Of a DNA stretch of 12,452 bases, positions 1 through 7,722 are shown in pieces. This stretch comes from UBA10939 sp050942745 (GTDB lineage: Bacteria; Myxococcota; Myxococcia; Myxococcales; UBA5297). Positions within the stretch are counted from its first letter, which is position 1. Each line of letters starts with the position of its first letter. Position numbers and translations under genes: made by a program. The DNA lies in assembly GCA_050942745.1 (NCBI GenBank), contig JBMNNX010000200.1:1-12452 (forward strand). Reading direction: 5' to 3'. The notes beneath the pieces are model-generated. The model searched no databases. It was not told the origin of the DNA and saw nothing but the letters and a program-made list of their open reading frames with translations.

Positions 1-34
1 CGCTCTATCGAGGACCCGGGGTGGGGAGCACCAG

Positions 35-2626
35 GTGAACAGCGCCGTCATTCCAGCGGTTTTTGCCGAGGCGACCCGCCCGCGGCGCGTCGCATTGATC
101 CGCGGCCTCTGCCAGGGCGACTTCTTCGCGCGATACCTGAGCGGCGCCGAGTCGATGGCCGGCGACCTCGGCATCGAGCTCGTCGTCTACGACGGCTCGG
201 GTCCGCGGGTCAGCCTCAACTTCGAGTCGGCGTTGCGCGCCGGGGTGGACGCCATCGCGGTCAGCTCGTCGGACTTCGGCGCCCTGAGGCCCGCCATCGA
301 TGAGGCGCTCTCCCGGTCGATCCCCGTGGTCGGCTTCGACATGACCGGCGAGGACCCGCGCGTGCCGACCCTCGAGCAGGACGACCTGCTCATCGGCTTC
401 ATGCTCGGCCGGGCGCTGACCGCCGACCGCGACGGGCGGGCGAACGTCATCGCCCTCAACGCCGGAGACTATGCCCCGCAGATCAAGCGCGACAGGGCCT
501 GGGAGCTCTTCAAGTGGCGCTATCCCGAGGTCCGCGAGGTCGCCCGCGCAGGCGCCGTCACCGACCAGGTGGCCGCCGACACAGAGGCCGTGGTCGCCGA
601 GCTGCTCGGCCAGCACCCGGAGGTCGACGTCGTCGTCGCCTTCTGGGACGAGCTCGCTCGCGGCGCCGTCCGAGCGATAGCCAAGGCCGGGCTGGCGGGC
701 AAGGTCCGCGTCTACTCGGTTGACGTCTCCGACGAGGACATCGAGATGATGACCGCGCCGGACAGCCCCTGGGTGGTGACGGTGGCGACCGACGCGCGCA
801 ACATCGGCCGCGTGGCGGTGCGCGCGGCCGCCGCGTTGCTGGCCGGCGAGCGGGTCGGCAGGAACCTGCTGGTGGAGCCGCAGCTCATTACTCAGGAGCT
901 CTTGCGTTCGAACAAGATCCGCACGGTCGAGGAGCTCGTCGCGGCGCTGCCCACGCTCGGCGAGAGCAAGCTCGCCTGGTTCGACTGGATGGAGCAGCTC
1001 CTCGCCCGCTACGGTCGCACCAAGCCCATCGCCACGCTGCCGCCCGACCGGCTCATCACTGAGTCCACGGCGCTTCGCGACGCCAACCTCGCGCTCGAGA
1101 GCGAGATAGCCGAGCGGCAGCGGATAGAGGACGAGCTGCGGTTCGCGAACCTGGTGCTGCGCACGCAGCAGGAGACCTCGCCCGACGGCATCCTGGTGGT
1201 CGATGCGCGCGGGAAGGTGCTCTCGTTCAACCGGCGCTTCGCCGAGATGTGGGAGCTCCCAGGCGAGCTGGCGGAGACGCGTTCGGACCAGCAGATCCAG
1301 AGCGCGCTGGCGGCCAGGGCCGCCGCGCCCGAGGGCTTCCTTGCGGGCGTTCGGGCAGCGTACGCGGGCGTGCAGGAGGTCGCGGACGAGGTGACCCTGG
1401 CCGACGGTCGCATCTTCGAGCGGCACTCGGCGCCGATGTCCGGGCCGGACGGCGAGTACCGCGGGCGCGTCTGGCACTACCGCGACATCAGCGCGCGCAA
1501 GATGGCCGAGGAGGGCCTGAAGGAGGCGGACCGCCGCAAGGACGAATTCCTCGCCGTGCTCTCGCACGAGCTGCGCAACCCGCTCGCGCCCATCCGGACG
1601 AGCCTCTACGTCCTCGAGCGCGCCGACCCAGGCTCGGAGAGCGCCAAGCGGGCGATGACCGTGATCGAGCGGCAGGTCACGCAGCTTGCGCGCCTGGTGG
1701 ACGACCTGCTCGACGTCACGCGAATCACCAAGGGCAGGCTGCAGGTGCGCCGCGAGCGGATTGACCTCCGGGAGCTCGTCCAGAGCGCGGCCGACGACCA
1801 CCGCCCCATCTTCATCGCCAACGGCGTGCGGCTCGACACCCGGCTGCCCTCGCAGCCGATCTGGGTCCTGGCCGACTCGGTGCGCATGTCGCAGGTGGTC
1901 GGCAATCTGCTCTCGAACGCCGTCAAGTTCACGCCGCGCGGCGGCTGGGTCCAGCTATCGCTCGAGCTCGAAGAACAGGGCGCGGTGCTGCGGGTTCGCG
2001 ACAACGGCATCGGCGTCGACGCCGAGGTGCTCGGAAGGCTCTTCCGGCCCTTCTCGCAGGCGTTGCAGACGCTCGAGCGGACCCGGGGCGGGCTTGGTCT
2101 CGGGCTCGCGCTCGTCAAGGGACTGGTCGAGCTGCACGAGGGGACGGTCGAGGCGACCAGCGGCGGGCTGGGGCAGGGCGCCGAGTTCACGGTGCGCCTG
2201 CCGGTCGAGCAGGGCTCGGCACAGCCCAGCGTCGCCCCGCCGCGCGAAGGCCATCGGCCAAGGCGCGTGCTGGTCATCGAAGACCGCGCCGACGCGGCCG
2301 ACAGCCTCAAGGAAGCGCTGGTGCTCATGGGCCACGACGTGCGCGTCGCCTACGACGGCCGCACCGGAATCGTCGAGGCCTATGCCTTCCACCCCGACGT
2401 CGTTCTTTGCGACATCGGCCTGCCCGGCATCGACGGCTACGAGGTCGCGCGCCGATTCCGCGCCGATCCCGAGCTGCAGGGCGCCGTGCTCATCGCGCTC
2501 ACCGGCTACGCGTCGGCCGACGACAGGCGCCGCGCGGCCGAGGCGGGTTTCTCGAGGCACATCGCGAAGCCGCCGCGGATTCAGGAGCTGGAGCAGATCG
2601 TCGCCGGGGCGGGAGGCGAGAGCTAG
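35..2626 (+). CDS. Soluble hybrid sensor histidine kinase with periplasmic-binding-protein-like sensor domain
   Basis: Hybrid two-component kinase of 863 residues. Residues about 18-295 resemble the sugar-binding fold of the ABC/LacI type (VVGFDMTGEDP, an AFWDELARGAVRAI helix, VTVATDARNIGR, ending LLVEPQLITQELL). A coiled-coil linker lies at about 335-375 and a PAS domain at about 375-490. HisKA has phospho-acceptor His511 in LSHELRNPLAP. The HATPase has N628 (SNAVKF), D656 (DNGIG) and a glycine box at 685-691. A C-terminal receiver has E749/D750, phospho-acceptor D793, T823 and K845. All catalytic residues are present. I see no signal peptide and no membrane helix, so the sensor domain should be cytoplasmic and bind an intracellular ligand (inference). 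The GTG start has GGGGAG about six bases upstream. The frame stays open to the window edge, so a slightly longer N-terminus is possible. No separate response regulator or HPt partner is in view. The ligand is unknown. Confidence 0.9.
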   Translation: MNSAVIPAVFAEATRPRRVALIRGLCQGDFFARYLSGAESMAGDLGIELVVYDGSGPRVSLNFESALRAGVDAIAVSSSDFGALRPAIDEALSRSIPVVGFDMTGEDPRVPTLEQDDLLIGFMLGRALTADRDGRANVIALNAGDYAPQIKRDRAWELFKWRYPEVREVARAGAVTDQVAADTEAVVAELLGQHPEVDVVVAFWDELARGAVRAIAKAGLAGKVRVYSVDVSDEDIEMMTAPDSPWVVTVATDARNIGRVAVRAAAALLAGERVGRNLLVEPQLITQELLRSNKIRTVEELVAALPTLGESKLAWFDWMEQLLARYGRTKPIATLPPDRLITESTALRDANLALESEIAERQRIEDELRFANLVLRTQQETSPDGILVVDARGKVLSFNRRFAEMWELPGELAETRSDQQIQSALAARAAAPEGFLAGVRAAYAGVQEVADEVTLADGRIFERHSAPMSGPDGEYRGRVWHYRDISARKMAEEGLKEADRRKDEFLAVLSHELRNPLAPIRTSLYVLERADPGSESAKRAMTVIERQVTQLARLVDDLLDVTRITKGRLQVRRERIDLRELVQSAADDHRPIFIANGVRLDTRLPSQPIWVLADSVRMSQVVGNLLSNAVKFTPRGGWVQLSLELEEQGAVLRVRDNGIGVDAEVLGRLFRPFSQALQTLERTRGGLGLGLALVKGLVELHEGTVEATSGGLGQGAEFTVRLPVEQGSAQPSVAPPREGHRPRRVLVIEDRADAADSLKEALVLMGHDVRVAYDGRTGIVEAYAFHPDVVLCDIGLPGIDGYEVARRFRADPELQGAVLIALTGYASADDRRRAAEAGFSRHIAKPPRIQELEQIVAGAGGES

Positions 2627-2631
2627 TCGTC

Positions 2632-2723
2632 AGTTGTTAGTTGTGAGTTAGGAGTGGGTCGGAGCGGCGTTCGGTATGCAGTCGAGACCGCGCCGCCCGA
2701 CTGATAACTCAAAACCAACAACT
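2632..2723. repeat. Imperfect long inverted repeat between convergent genes, possible bidirectional terminator
   Basis: The left arm starts at 2632 (agttgttagttgtgagtta). The right arm ends at 2723 and its reverse complement reads agttgttggttttgagtta. Over the first 24 bases 20 match, and both arms then run into tcgg at the inner end. The arms are clearly richer in A/T than the surrounding DNA, and the loop of about 35 bases is GC-rich. It starts six bases after the kinase stop and ends six bases before the stop of the facing copper protein gene, which suits a two-way terminator. It has no clean U-tract, so it could instead be a dispersed repeat. Confidence 0.55.
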
Positions 2724-2728
2724 AATAG

Positions 2729-3808
2729 CTACTTCACAACCACTACTCCCCGCATGAACGGGTGCGGCTCGCAGTTGTACGGGTAGGTCCCCGGCTGGTC
2801 GAAGGTGAGCCGGAACGACCTGTCGGGCGGGACCGCGCTGTCGAAGCCTCCGTCTACGGCGGTGACGGTGTGGAGGACCTTGTCCCGGTTGGTCCAGACG
2901 ACGGTCGTCCCCCGGGGAACCACGATGCGCAGCGGCCGGAAGGCGAAGCCTTCTATCTCGACGCTCTCGGTGCGCGCTGGCTGCGCGGTCGGAACCCGCG
3001 TGGCCTCACGAGACGCTCCCTTCGTTGGATGGAGGCCGAAGTAGGACCCCGTCGGAACCGTGAGCGCCAGCTCGAGGCCTACCCAGATGTCGTCGCTCGG
3101 CAGGGTCGAACCCTGGAGCGTCGTCGTCTGCGTATTGGACACCTGCAGCGAGACTGAGAGCGGGGTGAGCGGCAGGCCGGTCTGCAGGCCCGCGCTCCAG
3201 ACGAGCTGCTCGTCGAGGTTGGGCGAGAAGAGCCAGATGGCGTCGCCGACGATCGCGATCGAGGCGCTTCGGGGCAAGGGCATCAGCACCACGCCTGCGC
3301 CCGCGGCGATGCCCGCCTCGCCCTCGCCAAAAGCGTCGGTCATTCCACGGCCGATTCCGATGATCTCGACGGGGCCGAATCGCCGCGAGACGCGCAGCTC
3401 GCCGTCGAGGCTGCCGGCCACGGTGTTGTAGCCAGCCTGCAGCGCCGCATCGACGGGGCTGCCCGCGTCCTGCTCGAACGCGAGGAAGCGGCCGAAGAAC
3501 TCGAGCTCGCCGATTTCGCGCTCGACCACGGTCGATGAGGGCGAGTAGCGCGCTCCGACCGACAGCCGCAACGGCAGGGAGAAGATGAACGAGAGGGTGG
3601 GGACGTCTCTGAGCGCGACGCCGTCGGCCGGGGTGTCGGTGAACCGGAGGGGAAGCTGCACGGAGAGGTCCCAGGGGATTCCCACCAGGCCGTTCGGGAT
3701 GTTCGGCGTCTGGCGCAGCGGCGCCTGGGCGGCGGCGTCGGCCGGGAGAGTAAGGGCCACGGCGACGGCGGCCAGGACGAGCAGGAGACGGCGCACACAT
3801 GGAGGCAT
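2729..3808 (-). CDS. Exported beta-barrel-like protein with C-terminal plastocyanin/azurin-type copper domain
   Basis: A 359-residue exported protein in two parts. Residues 1-27 form a signal peptide (MPPCVRR, a Leu/Val/Ala core, ending ADAAAQA). Residues about 28-270 have alternating hydrophobic strands rich in Gly and aromatics with no helical membrane segment. This looks like an outer-membrane beta-barrel, and I see some resemblance to the DUF5777-type barrels (weak). Residues about 285-359 are a cupredoxin: a VEIEGFAF strand, then H313 in LHTVT, C346, H349 and M352 in YNCEPHPFM. That is the His-Cys-His-Met set of a type 1 copper site with plastocyanin-like C-x2-H-x2-M spacing. It probably carries electrons or binds copper at the cell surface or in the periplasm. 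I chose the ATG at 3808 over an in-frame start at 3892 because it begins a proper signal peptide and has AGGTG four bases upstream. The gene is convergent with the kinase and shows no operon partner. Confidence 0.85.
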   Translation of the reverse strand: MPPCVRRLLLVLAAVAVALTLPADAAAQAPLRQTPNIPNGLVGIPWDLSVQLPLRFTDTPADGVALRDVPTLSFIFSLPLRLSVGARYSPSSTVVEREIGELEFFGRFLAFEQDAGSPVDAALQAGYNTVAGSLDGELRVSRRFGPVEIIGIGRGMTDAFGEGEAGIAAGAGVVLMPLPRSASIAIVGDAIWLFSPNLDEQLVWSAGLQTGLPLTPLSVSLQVSNTQTTTLQGSTLPSDDIWVGLELALTVPTGSYFGLHPTKGASREATRVPTAQPARTESVEIEGFAFRPLRIVVPRGTTVVWTNRDKVLHTVTAVDGGFDSAVPPDRSFRLTFDQPGTYPYNCEPHPFMRGVVVVK

Positions 3809-4145
3809 GGAGCACCTCGCGAAAGTGGGAGACCCTCGCAAGGTCGGAAGAGCCCCTGCGCTTTTCAAGCCTGCATCGGGGAAGCCGCCCACCCGCGCGG
3901 GCTGGCGAAGGGGCAGCGAACCCGCTCACCTCGAACACAGGGGCGACCAACGGCGGGCCTCTCGCTTCGGAGCGAGGCCTAGGCCGTTCGGCCGAAGCGT
4001 AGCTGCCGACGCTTGCGTCGGCAGCGGAGTCGAAGGGCGCGCCTGTCCGGCGTGCGGGCGGGCGATCCCGCGGCCAACTTCTGGACTTGGCCTCCGCCCG
4101 GCCCGACCATTGACGGCATCCTCCAAAGGCGGTCAAGCGAGACAT
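3809..4145. other. Divergent intergenic region rich in palindromes
   Basis: This spacer of 337 bases separates the copper protein gene (leftward) from the ATPase gene (rightward), so it must hold promoters for both. I could not pick a convincing -35/-10 pair. Open frames crossing it are extensions or shadows of the flanking genes. It contains half of a GGGGCGACC palindrome (3940-3948), a bulged hairpin with a TCGG loop (about 3957-3978), the perfect palindrome ggcctaggcc (3976-3985), TTCGGCCGAA (3987-3996) and the hairpin element listed separately at 3996-4038. Confidence 0.6.
3996..4038 (+). repeat. REP-like hairpin element, copy 1
   Basis: An outer agcgta block and a ggagtcgaagggc block flank a perfect 11-bp stem: gctgccgacgc (4002-4012), loop tt, gcgtcggcagc (4015-4025). 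The same flanks and stem recur at 10729-10773 in the same orientation, where the third C:G/G:C pair of the stem is swapped on both sides, which keeps the pairing. The pieces resemble a dispersed extragenic palindrome. I know of similar short gagcg/gtcgaaggg palindromes in GC-rich genomes, but I cannot assign a named family. Confidence 0.7.
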
Positions 4146-7100
4146 ATGCAGCACCCACGGCCAGGCCGGCGACACCGGCGGATCGGATGGAGAGGGCTGG
4201 GCGAAGGCTCGGCTTCGCGCGCTGTGCCGATCATCGCCGTGGCGCTCGGCGCCGCGTTGCTCCCGGTTCCCGCCCGCGCAGGCGCGGCCGGCGCTGCCGA
4301 CGCCGGGGCCGCCATGGATGCGCCCGCGCCTTCGGCCGAGCCTGCCGAGACCAGGCTGCCCGCTGCGTCGCCGACGTCGTCGCAGGAGACCCTCGCGGCG
4401 CACCTCGAGTCGCTGCTCGCGGGGCAGCTCCCGGCGGAGGTCGATCCGCGCACCCTCTTCACCGTTCCCCTGCACGACGAGGCCGCGGTTCGTCAGCAGG
4501 CCCTCCACCTCGCGACTCTCCTCGAAGAGACCGAGCGAGCGCACGCCGATCTCCAGGCCCAGCAGGCTGCCGCGCTGCGGACGAAGGCTCAGGCGCCCAG
4601 GCCCGAGGTGCTCGATCGCCCGCCCGTCGCGCCGGCCCCGCCGGCGCTGCCGGAGATCGGAGAACCTCCCGCCCCCCCGACGCCGCCGTCGGCCTCGCGC
4701 CCGAAGCGGATGAGCGCGGCGCAGCGCAAGGAGTGGGAGCGCTACGACGGACTGCTCGCCGCCTACGAGCAGCAGCGCGCCGATTACGAGAGCCGCCGGA
4801 AAGCGGCCATCGAGGCCCAGCGCGCGCACGAGGCCGCTGTCGCCGAGCATGAGGCCGCGCTCAAGGCTTTCGAGGAAGCCAAGGTCGCCTACGAGGCCGC
4901 GCTCGCCGAGGCGGAGCAGCGGCGCGTCGAGCAGCTCGCCCGCCTCGAAGCGAGCTTGGCCGATTCGGCGCTGCGGCTTCGGGTCCTGCGGGCGCGCAAG
5001 GCCTACCTCGATCGGCTGACGCTGGTGTTCGACGCCGTGGGCGCGCCCGCGCTGCGAAGCCTGGCGACTTTGGGCGAGCAGAGGACGGCGCTGCGCGAGT
5101 ACTCGGCGCGGCTGCGGACCCTCGGCGCTGCGCTCGCTCGTCTGCGCGAGCGGCTCGCGAAGATCGAGCTGCGCGCGCGGACGGGTGAGCTGGTCGGGTT
5201 CCTCGTCGAGCGCGAGGGGTTCGAGCAGAAGGCGGGCGAGCTCGGAGCGCGCCTGGCGCGCGCAGTGGAGGGCAGCGGCGCGCTCGCCGACGAGCTCGAC
5301 GCGCTCGCGGCGGCGCTCGAGGCCGAGGGGCGCGAGGCGCAGGGCGCCATCCTGCGCGGCGCGGCCGCTGGCCTTCCTGCCACCTCGCTCGATTCGCTCT
5401 TCCTCGAGCGGGTGCGCGAGATGCGCCAGCAGCGCCGGCTCGTAAAGGGCCAGCAGCTCGGCCGCTCGTCGGCCGACATCGACGCGCTCGTCGCGCGGCT
5501 CGACACGACGCTCGAGAGGCCCGAGGCCCTCGGGACCTTCTCCGAGGCCGGGCAGGAGCTCGGCGTCGCGGGCGAGCGCCAGCTCGAAGCGATGGCCGTG
5601 GTCGAGGCGCGCAGCACCGAGCTCGCGCGCTGGCGCCTGGCCTTCTCGCGCCAGGCCATTGCGGCGCTCGAGCCGCTGGCTTCGCCGCAGGCTCGCTCGG
5701 AGGCCTACGCCCTGTCGGTGGCGCTGCTCGGCGAGCTTCAGGACGAGGCCGCCGAGCTGGTCGTGCAGCTCCGAGGTTGGGCCTCGGCGCGCGGCGCCCG
5801 CTTCTCCTCGCTCGTCTCCTTCGCCGATCAGGCCGCGTCGTGGTCGTGGCTCTTGAGGCTCGGCCTCGTCTTCGCCGGCATCGGCGCCCTCGCCGCGGCG
5901 CGCCCGCGCATCCCGGCGGCGACGGCCTGGACGGTGCGCCGCGCGACGCGGGTGCCGGGCCTGCGCCGCCGCGTCGGTGGGGTCGTGCGCTGGGCCGGAC
6001 TGTTCGAGGCGGTGGTGCCGACGCTGGTGGTGATCGGCGCGGGCTACCTCTTTCTCTGGATCCTTGGCCTGGATCTCGCCGAGGTGCAGATAGTCGAGGT
6101 GGTCTTCCGCTGGACGACGGCGGTGATCATCGGCCGGCAGGTCCTGCTCGGCCTGACGCAGCGAACCGCGCGCGGGCGGCCCGCGCTCATCAAGGCCCGC
6201 CCGGCCACCGTGGCGCTGCTGCGGCTCACCTACGGCCGGCTCGGTGGGGTCCTCGGCGTCGCCGGCGCGGGCGCGGAGATTGGCGGGCGCTGGCTCGTCG
6301 GCGGACGCCTGCGGCTGATCATCGATCTCGCCCTGCTGCTCGGCGTCTCGGCCTGGGGCATCTGGGCCTGCCTCGCATGGCGGCTCGCGCTCGCCGAAAG
6401 GCTTGCGGGCCTGGGCGGCCGCTGGGCCGGCATCGCCGCGGCGATGCGCGAGCGGAGGCTCTGGTCGATAGCGAGCCCGCTCGCGGTGGCCGCGCTCGCG
6501 GGGCGTGTCGTCGCCCGGGCTGCCCGCCGTCTGGTCGAGGAGCGGGGCCTGGCGACCTACCTGCGCGCCCGCGAGCTGCAGCGGCTCGCCCGAAAGTCGG
6601 GGAAGGACTCGAGCCGCGAGGCCGCCTCGGCCAGCACCCGCCTGCCGCCGGCCTACCTGCAGCACTTCCCGCTGTACCCGATCCTCGGCACCGAGGAGGC
6701 CGCGGTGGTCGAGCGCGAGACGGCGCTCGCGCCGATGCTCGCGCAGATCGCGCAGTGGCGCGAGACGCACGCCGACGGCTCGCTCGTGCTCGCTGGCGAG
6801 AAGGGCCTGGGCAAGAGCACGCTGTGCGGCCTGCTGCGCCGCCGCCTGGTCGAGCAGGAGGCGGTCTTCCACACCCTGGCCTCGAAGGCGCTCGACGAGA
6901 AGTGCCTCGTCGCGCAGCTCGCCGGCTCGCTCGGCGCCCCGTCGGCGACCACTGTCGCTGAGCTGACGACCGCGCTGCGCGCCGGACCGCGGCGGGTCGT
7001 CATCATCGACGAGGCGCACAACTGCTTCCTGCGCACCGTCGGCGGGCACCGTGGCTTCGACGCGCTCGTGCAGCTCGTCAACGCCACCTCCGAGCACGTC

Positions 7101-7718
7101 TTCTGGGTCCTCGTTTTCAACCGCTTCTCCTGGCAGTTCCTCAACGCGAGCCGCCGGCGCGAGCACTACTTCCGGCGCGTCCTCGAGCTGCCGCGCTGGT
7201 CGGCCGCCGAGCTGCAGGAGCTCATCTCGCTGCGCAACGCCCGCAGCGGCTTCGGGGTGCGCTTCGACGAGCTGTTGCTCGACGACGAGGCCGAGAGCGC
7301 GGCGAAGCTCGAGCTCATCGAGGGCGCCGACGGCTTCTTCCGCCTGCTGTGGGAGAGCAGCCGCGGCAACCCGCGAGTGGCGACGCACCTGTGGCTGAGC
7401 GCGCTGCGGCGCGTTGACGAGAAGACCCTCGAGGTCGGGCTGTTCCGCGGCCCGGATCCAGCGGCCTTCGGGCGGCTCGGCCCCGACCTCTGGTTCGCGC
7501 TGGCCGCCATCTGCCAACACGAGAACCTCAACGCCGACGAGCTCGCCGAGACCCTCAACGTCGGCGTCGACTTCGCGGGCTACGCCTGCCAGGTGCTGCG
7601 CGAGTACGGCCTGGTCGAGCCCAAGCGCGCCGACCCGCGGCGGCTGACGCTCGCGCCGCGCTTCTACAACCAGATCCTCGACCGGCTACGCGCCAAGCAC
7701 CTGCTGTTCGAGGGATAG
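4146..7718 (+). CDS. Membrane-anchored AAA ATPase with signal peptide and periplasmic coiled-coil region (MscK-like N-terminal half)
   Basis: A 1190-residue protein. A signal peptide with a basic n-region and hydrophobic core ends at ARA about residue 45. A Pro-rich stretch follows at about 154-188, then a Glu/Ala/Arg-rich coiled coil at about 195-275 and further helical repeats to about 560. Four or five hydrophobic segments follow (about 567-587, 619-640, 650-667, 724-748, 772-790). Next is a P-loop ATPase: Walker A GEKGLGKST at 884-892 (K890), Walker B VVIIDEAHN with D955/E956, a sensor-1-like N992 in VFN, and an arginine cluster at about 1001-1010. Residues about 1115-1162 resemble a winged helix. 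The domain looks like ExeA/TniB-type AAA ATPases. The long periplasmic coiled coil followed by membrane helices recalls MscK/KefA without its channel core, and that core is supplied by the gene four bases downstream. I infer a complex in which the cytoplasmic ATPase acts on the channel. The ATG at 4146 gives the best signal peptide; its ribosome site is weak. Confidence 0.8.
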   Translation: MQHPRPGRRHRRIGWRGLGEGSASRAVPIIAVALGAALLPVPARAGAAGAADAGAAMDAPAPSAEPAETRLPAASPTSSQETLAAHLESLLAGQLPAEVDPRTLFTVPLHDEAAVRQQALHLATLLEETERAHADLQAQQAAALRTKAQAPRPEVLDRPPVAPAPPALPEIGEPPAPPTPPSASRPKRMSAAQRKEWERYDGLLAAYEQQRADYESRRKAAIEAQRAHEAAVAEHEAALKAFEEAKVAYEAALAEAEQRRVEQLARLEASLADSALRLRVLRARKAYLDRLTLVFDAVGAPALRSLATLGEQRTALREYSARLRTLGAALARLRERLAKIELRARTGELVGFLVEREGFEQKAGELGARLARAVEGSGALADELDALAAALEAEGREAQGAILRGAAAGLPATSLDSLFLERVREMRQQRRLVKGQQLGRSSADIDALVARLDTTLERPEALGTFSEAGQELGVAGERQLEAMAVVEARSTELARWRLAFSRQAIAALEPLASPQARSEAYALSVALLGELQDEAAELVVQLRGWASARGARFSSLVSFADQAASWSWLLRLGLVFAGIGALAAARPRIPAATAWTVRRATRVPGLRRRVGGVVRWAGLFEAVVPTLVVIGAGYLFLWILGLDLAEVQIVEVVFRWTTAVIIGRQVLLGLTQRTARGRPALIKARPATVALLRLTYGRLGGVLGVAGAGAEIGGRWLVGGRLRLIIDLALLLGVSAWGIWACLAWRLALAERLAGLGGRWAGIAAAMRERRLWSIASPLAVAALAGRVVARAARRLVEERGLATYLRARELQRLARKSGKDSSREAASASTRLPPAYLQHFPLYPILGTEEAAVVERETALAPMLAQIAQWRETHADGSLVLAGEKGLGKSTLCGLLRRRLVEQEAVFHTLASKALDEKCLVAQLAGSLGAPSATTVAELTTALRAGPRRVVIIDEAHNCFLRTVGGHRGFDALVQLVNATSEHVFWVLVFNRFSWQFLNASRRREHYFRRVLELPRWSAAELQELISLRNARSGFGVRFDELLLDDEAESAAKLELIEGADGFFRLLWESSRGNPRVATHLWLSALRRVDEKTLEVGLFRGPDPAAFGRLGPDLWFALAAICQHENLNADELAETLNVGVDFAGYACQVLREYGLVEPKRADPRRLTLAPRFYNQILDRLRAKHLLFEG
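7710..7715 (+). promoter_or_regulatory. Ribosome binding site for the MscS-family gene
   Basis: GAGGGA lies seven bases before the ATG at 7723, inside the last codons and up to the stop of the ATPase gene. It supports the chosen start and translational coupling of the two genes. Confidence 0.7.
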
Positions 7719-7722
7719 ACGG

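Noticed and set aside
5..1801. Minus-strand open frame of about 600 codons opposite the kinase
   Set aside because: It is antisense to a kinase with intact catalytic motifs, shows no recognisable domain, and is explained by high GC content.
3809..3892. Extra 28 N-terminal residues on the copper protein
   Set aside because: They would precede and disrupt a clear signal peptide. The ATG at 3808 has a suitable ribosome site.
4110..4115. TTGACG as a -35 box for the ATPase gene
   Set aside because: No reasonable -10 sequence lies 16-18 bases downstream, and the start codon is too close.
3585..4145. Longer N-terminus for the ATPase protein, starting within the copper protein gene
   Set aside because: It would run antisense through the signal peptide region of the neighbour and through palindromes. 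The ATG at 4146 gives a normal signal peptide.
3006..7520. Minus-strand open frame of about 1500 codons opposite the ATPase gene
   Set aside because: Composition is a low-complexity Arg/Ala/Gly/Glu mixture with no domain pattern. It overlaps two well-supported genes and is the usual stop-poor antisense frame of GC-rich DNA.
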